A DNA stretch of 64,000 nt from Henriciella litoralis (lineage in GTDB: Bacteria > Pseudomonadota > Alphaproteobacteria > Caulobacterales > Hyphomonadaceae), in NCBI RefSeq assembly GCF_002088935.1, contig NZ_NCSS01000004.1, positions 310,001 to 374,000 on the forward strand. Direction: 5' to 3'. The position numbers and the translations under genes were made by a program. The notes below the pieces were generated by a model. It saw nothing but the letters and a program-made list of their open reading frames with translations. It had not been told where the DNA came from and did not search any database. This document shows positions 61,489-64,000 of this stretch, piece after piece (positions within the stretch are counted from its first letter, which is position 1; the number at the start of each line of letters is the position of its first letter).

Positions 61489-62592
61489 ATGGTCCGCCAG
61501 CCCGACACGCAAGACGACACACCAAACGGCCCATCCATCTGGGCGGTCTCGGATGGCCGCGCAGGCAATGCGGCGCAGGTGCGCGCGATTGTGCAGGCCC
61601 TCTCCAGTGCCGGGCGGTGGATGCAGCTTGGCCATATTCAGGGTGAGGGCCACCGCAGCGACCCAATCGTCCTCTCGCCTCGCGCGCCCTGGACGTGGCT
61701 TCCGGGCGGCAAATGGCCGGCGCCCCTGAAAGCGCTGCCACCAGAACAACGCAAACTCTTCACCCCGCCCTGGCCCGATGTCTTCATCGCGGCCGGCCGA
61801 CGTAGCGCGCCCTACACCGCGCTGGTGAAAGAGCTGTCGGGCGGCAAGACGTTCTGCGTCCAGATCCTCGATCCGAAGACAGACCTTTCCCGCTACGACC
61901 TTGTCGTCACCCCGCGCCATGACGGCCTTAGCGGCGACAATGTCATCTCAACGGTTGGGTCACCCTCCTATTTTGCGCCAGAAAACATCGAAACAGCCGG
62001 TCAGGTCTTTGCGGACCTTGCCGATGGGGCGGGTAAATCCTGCATCGTCATTCTGGGCGGCGACTCCAAGGCGCACAAATTCACCGAAGCGGCGGCTGAA
62101 ACGCTGGCAGGTCAACTCGAAGCCCTTGCGCAGGCCGGCTGGCGTCTTCGCATCACCACATCGCGGCGCACGCCCCTACCCGTCATCGCACGCATGCGCG
62201 CTCTGGCAGACAAGGTCGGCGCGCGCTTCTGGGCCGGACCGCAGGACGGGCCAAACCCGTATCTCGCATGGCTCATCTATTCAGATGCCGCCATCGTCAC
62301 CGAAGACAGCGCCAATATGCTGTCAGATGCCGCCTGGCACGGCCTGCCCATCCATATCGCGCGTCTGGAAGGCTCATCGCCGAAATTTGACCGTCTGCAC
62401 GAAAGCCTGATCGAGCGTGGCTGCGCCCGATGGTTTGATGGGGACCTCGCCGACTGGACCTATCCGCCCTTGCGAGAAGCAGACCGCGTGGCCGATGAAA
62501 TCGTCCGTCACCTCATTGAGCGGCACCCTCAACCTGCCATGAAATCCGTTGAAGATCAGCAGGTTGTACTCCCTGACTGGCTCAACGATTGA
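61489..62592 (+). CDS. mitochondrial fission ELM1-like protein (DUF1022)
   Basis: 367 residues with the ELM1/DUF1022 pattern: IWAVSDGRAGNAAQVRAIVQ, LGHIQGEGHRSD, PDVFIAAGRRSAPYTALVKE, VVTPRHDGLSGDNVI and VTEDSANMLSDAAWHGLPI. Plant ELM1 acts in mitochondrial division; bacterial members have a glycosyltransferase-like fold and are sometimes placed near lipid A or envelope genes, but their role is not established. The ATG has GAAAGG upstream. Confidence 0.9.
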   Translation: MVRQPDTQDDTPNGPSIWAVSDGRAGNAAQVRAIVQALSSAGRWMQLGHIQGEGHRSDPIVLSPRAPWTWLPGGKWPAPLKALPPEQRKLFTPPWPDVFIAAGRRSAPYTALVKELSGGKTFCVQILDPKTDLSRYDLVVTPRHDGLSGDNVISTVGSPSYFAPENIETAGQVFADLADGAGKSCIVILGGDSKAHKFTEAAAETLAGQLEALAQAGWRLRITTSRRTPLPVIARMRALADKVGARFWAGPQDGPNPYLAWLIYSDAAIVTEDSANMLSDAAWHGLPIHIARLEGSSPKFDRLHESLIERGCARWFDGDLADWTYPPLREADRVADEIVRHLIERHPQPAMKSVEDQQVVLPDWLND

Positions 62593-62669
62593 TATGGAAT
62601 AACATTCTAAGCTGTTGTTTTTTATCTATTTTTATTGACTCGCGCCCGGAGTCATCCGAGATAGGGCTC

Positions 62670-63587
62670 ATGGGCCACTCTCACGATCATAGCCATTCGC
62701 ACGCCGGACACGGCCATTCACATGACCATGTGATTACCGACAGCGCCGACGCGCGCCGCCGGGTCGCCATTGCCGCCTTCCTGACCTTCGGCTTCATGTT
62801 TGCCGAGGTGATTGGCGGGGTCATTTCAGGCTCGCTCGCCCTGCTGGCTGATGCTGCGCACATGCTGACCGATGCCGGCTCCCTCGCGCTCGCCTGGCTC
62901 GGCTTCAAGCTTGCCGAGCGTCCCGCTGATCAGCATCGCAGCTTCGGCTGGGCGCGCTTCAAGATTCTCGCCGCCTTCGTCAATGGCCTCGCACTTCTGG
63001 TGCTGGCCGCCTGGATTGTCTTCGAGGCCATCCATCGCCTGATGGCGCCGGAACCAGTGATGGGCCACGTGCTGATGGGCGTCGCGATTGCAGGGCTTCT
63101 GGTCAACATCATCGCCTTCACCCTCATGCACGGCGGCGACAGCGAAGACCTCAATCTGCAGGGCGCCCTCTGGCATGTCGCGGGCGATCTTCTCGGCTCG
63201 GTTGCTGCCATCGCGGCGGCCCTGATCATCATCTTCACGGGCTGGATGCCGATCGACCCGATCCTGTCCGTCCTCGTCGCGCTGTTGATCGTCATTGGCG
63301 GGGTCCGCATCACAATGAAGTCTGCCCACATCCTGATTGAGGGCGTTCCGGCCGGTATGACGCCAGCCGACATCAAGACGGACCTTGAGAGCCATCTTGA
63401 GAACGCCGCTGAGGTGACGCATGTCCACGCCTGGGCATTGAATGAGCAAAAGCCCCTCGTCACGCTGGAAGTGGTCGCTCGCGAAGGCGCATGCCTCGAC
63501 ACGTTGCGCGTCGCCGTAAAGCAGCGAATGGACGAAAAATTCGGGGTCAGCCACGCCACGGTCGAAGTGCGCAAGCCTGTGCAATAG
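62670..63587 (+). CDS. cation diffusion facilitator (zinc/divalent cation efflux)
   Basis: 305 residues. A His-rich cytoplasmic tail (MGHSHDHSHSHAGHGHSHDH) is followed by six membrane helices. Metal-binding residues include SLALLADAAHMLTDAGSLAL (His, Asp) and LQGALWHVAGDLLGSVAAI (His, Asp); the C-terminal cytoplasmic domain (VTHVHAWALNEQKPLVTLEV) has further histidines. This is the CzcD/ZitB type that exports zinc, cobalt or cadmium. The ATG at 62670 was chosen because the frame upstream is AT-rich and unrelated. Confidence 0.93.
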   Translation: MGHSHDHSHSHAGHGHSHDHVITDSADARRRVAIAAFLTFGFMFAEVIGGVISGSLALLADAAHMLTDAGSLALAWLGFKLAERPADQHRSFGWARFKILAAFVNGLALLVLAAWIVFEAIHRLMAPEPVMGHVLMGVAIAGLLVNIIAFTLMHGGDSEDLNLQGALWHVAGDLLGSVAAIAAALIIIFTGWMPIDPILSVLVALLIVIGGVRITMKSAHILIEGVPAGMTPADIKTDLESHLENAAEVTHVHAWALNEQKPLVTLEVVAREGACLDTLRVAVKQRMDEKFGVSHATVEVRKPVQ

Positions 63588-63688
63588 TTCTGCTACACGC
63601 GCGGTTGAGCAGGCCCGGGGGTTTATTCAACGCCGAAGAATCCCCATACCTAGGGGCTACCGAGAATAAAAGACCGGAGCCTTGGGCG

Positions 63689-64000
63689 ATGAGTGAGACA
63701 ATCCATTCCGAAATCCTGATCATCGGGTCCGGACCTGCTGGCTGGACAGCCGCCATCTATGCGGCGCGCGCCATGCGTGAGACCCGCGTTGTTGCCGGTC
63801 TACAGCCGGGCGGCCAGCTAACCATCACGACCGAGGTCGAGAACTATCCGGGCTTCTCCGAAATCCAGGGCCCTGAGCTGATGGAGAAGATGCGTGAGCA
63901 TGCCGAGAAGATGGGCACGCACATTTCCGAAGATCATATCAGCGAAGTCGATCTCGAAAGCCGTCCCTTCAAGGCCGTCGGCGAAAGCGGCGTCACCTAT
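63689..64000 (+). CDS. trxB: thioredoxin reductase, cut by the window end
   Basis: The first 104 residues are visible. It keeps thioredoxin reduced at the expense of NADPH. ILIIGSGPAGWTAAIYAARA is the FAD-binding motif, and PGGQLTITTEVENYPGFSEI is the family segment that follows. The active-site Cys-x2-Cys pair would lie beyond base 64000. The ATG at 63689 has GGAG nine bases upstream. Confidence 0.95.
   Translation, partial: MSETIHSEILIIGSGPAGWTAAIYAARAMRETRVVAGLQPGGQLTITTEVENYPGFSEIQGPELMEKMREHAEKMGTHISEDHISEVDLESRPFKAVGESGVTY

Overview
This 64 kb window is a high-GC (about 60%), gene-dense chromosomal segment of an alphaproteobacterium, most likely a marine or stalked-type lineage near Hyphomonadaceae/Caulobacterales. 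The call rests on neighbourhoods known from alphaproteobacteria (dnaG followed by rpoD, a YqeY gene divergent from carA, carB next to greA, an ELM1/DUF1022 protein) and on the abundance of lipoproteins, TonB-type uptake, S46 and M3 peptidases and a Sig-70_X6 sigma factor paired with a Ser/Thr kinase. I see no rRNA, CRISPR array, prophage or insertion sequence. One tRNA (CAU anticodon) is present.

Layout. 0.15-2.3 kb: secreted S46 dipeptidyl peptidase. 2.4-6.5 kb: RNA-repair cassette rtcR <> rtcB-rtcA with a sigma-54 promoter, an IHF site and a leader that folds into three hairpins; the cassette is bracketed by two near-identical terminator repeats. 6.6-11.6 kb: membrane-anchored winged-helix regulator, TonB receptor and PepSY membrane protein (probable siderophore uptake). 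11.8-21.3 kb: TPR-bearing Ser/Thr kinase, ECF sigma factor, and six secreted or lipid-anchored proteins of mostly unknown family. These include a protein joining a phospholipase-A2-like cysteine motif, a von Willebrand D domain and a C-terminal module that is shared with another protein of the cluster. 21.3-22.7 kb: tRNA, SIMPL protein, panD. 22.9-34.3 kb: SLC13 permease with TrkA-C domains, oxidoreductase, VOC and YjbQ proteins, metY, ohr-ohrR, oligopeptidase F, YpfJ-type protease, Fe-S-type regulator, transglutaminase.

34.4-37.3 kb: three consecutive lipoproteins, two of them paralogues. 37.4-38.5 kb: solitary ParD-like antitoxin and an unknown gene of atypical composition placed 2 bases after rpoD. 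38.5-46.6 kb: rpoD, dnaG, a three-gene HTH/hydrolase/DUF4180 operon, yqeY, carA, 2OG-Fe(II) oxygenase. 46.7-57.2 kb: MarR regulator, stand-alone radical SAM protein, hydrolase lipoprotein, GFA protein, M48 protease, PqiA-like and MBL proteins, small lipoproteins, acyl-CoA dehydrogenase, TadG-like pilus-associated protein, glycine-zipper lipoprotein. 57.5-64 kb: carB, greA, ELM1-like protein, cation-diffusion facilitator and the start of trxB, cut by the window end.

The two strongest leads are the structured leader of rtcBA, which begins almost at the predicted sigma-54 start site, and the kinase/ECF-sigma cluster with its unusual secreted proteins. Starts given here often differ from the longest open frame because I chose the start with a visible ribosome binding site or signal peptide. 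All functional names come from reading motifs by eye; no database search was run.
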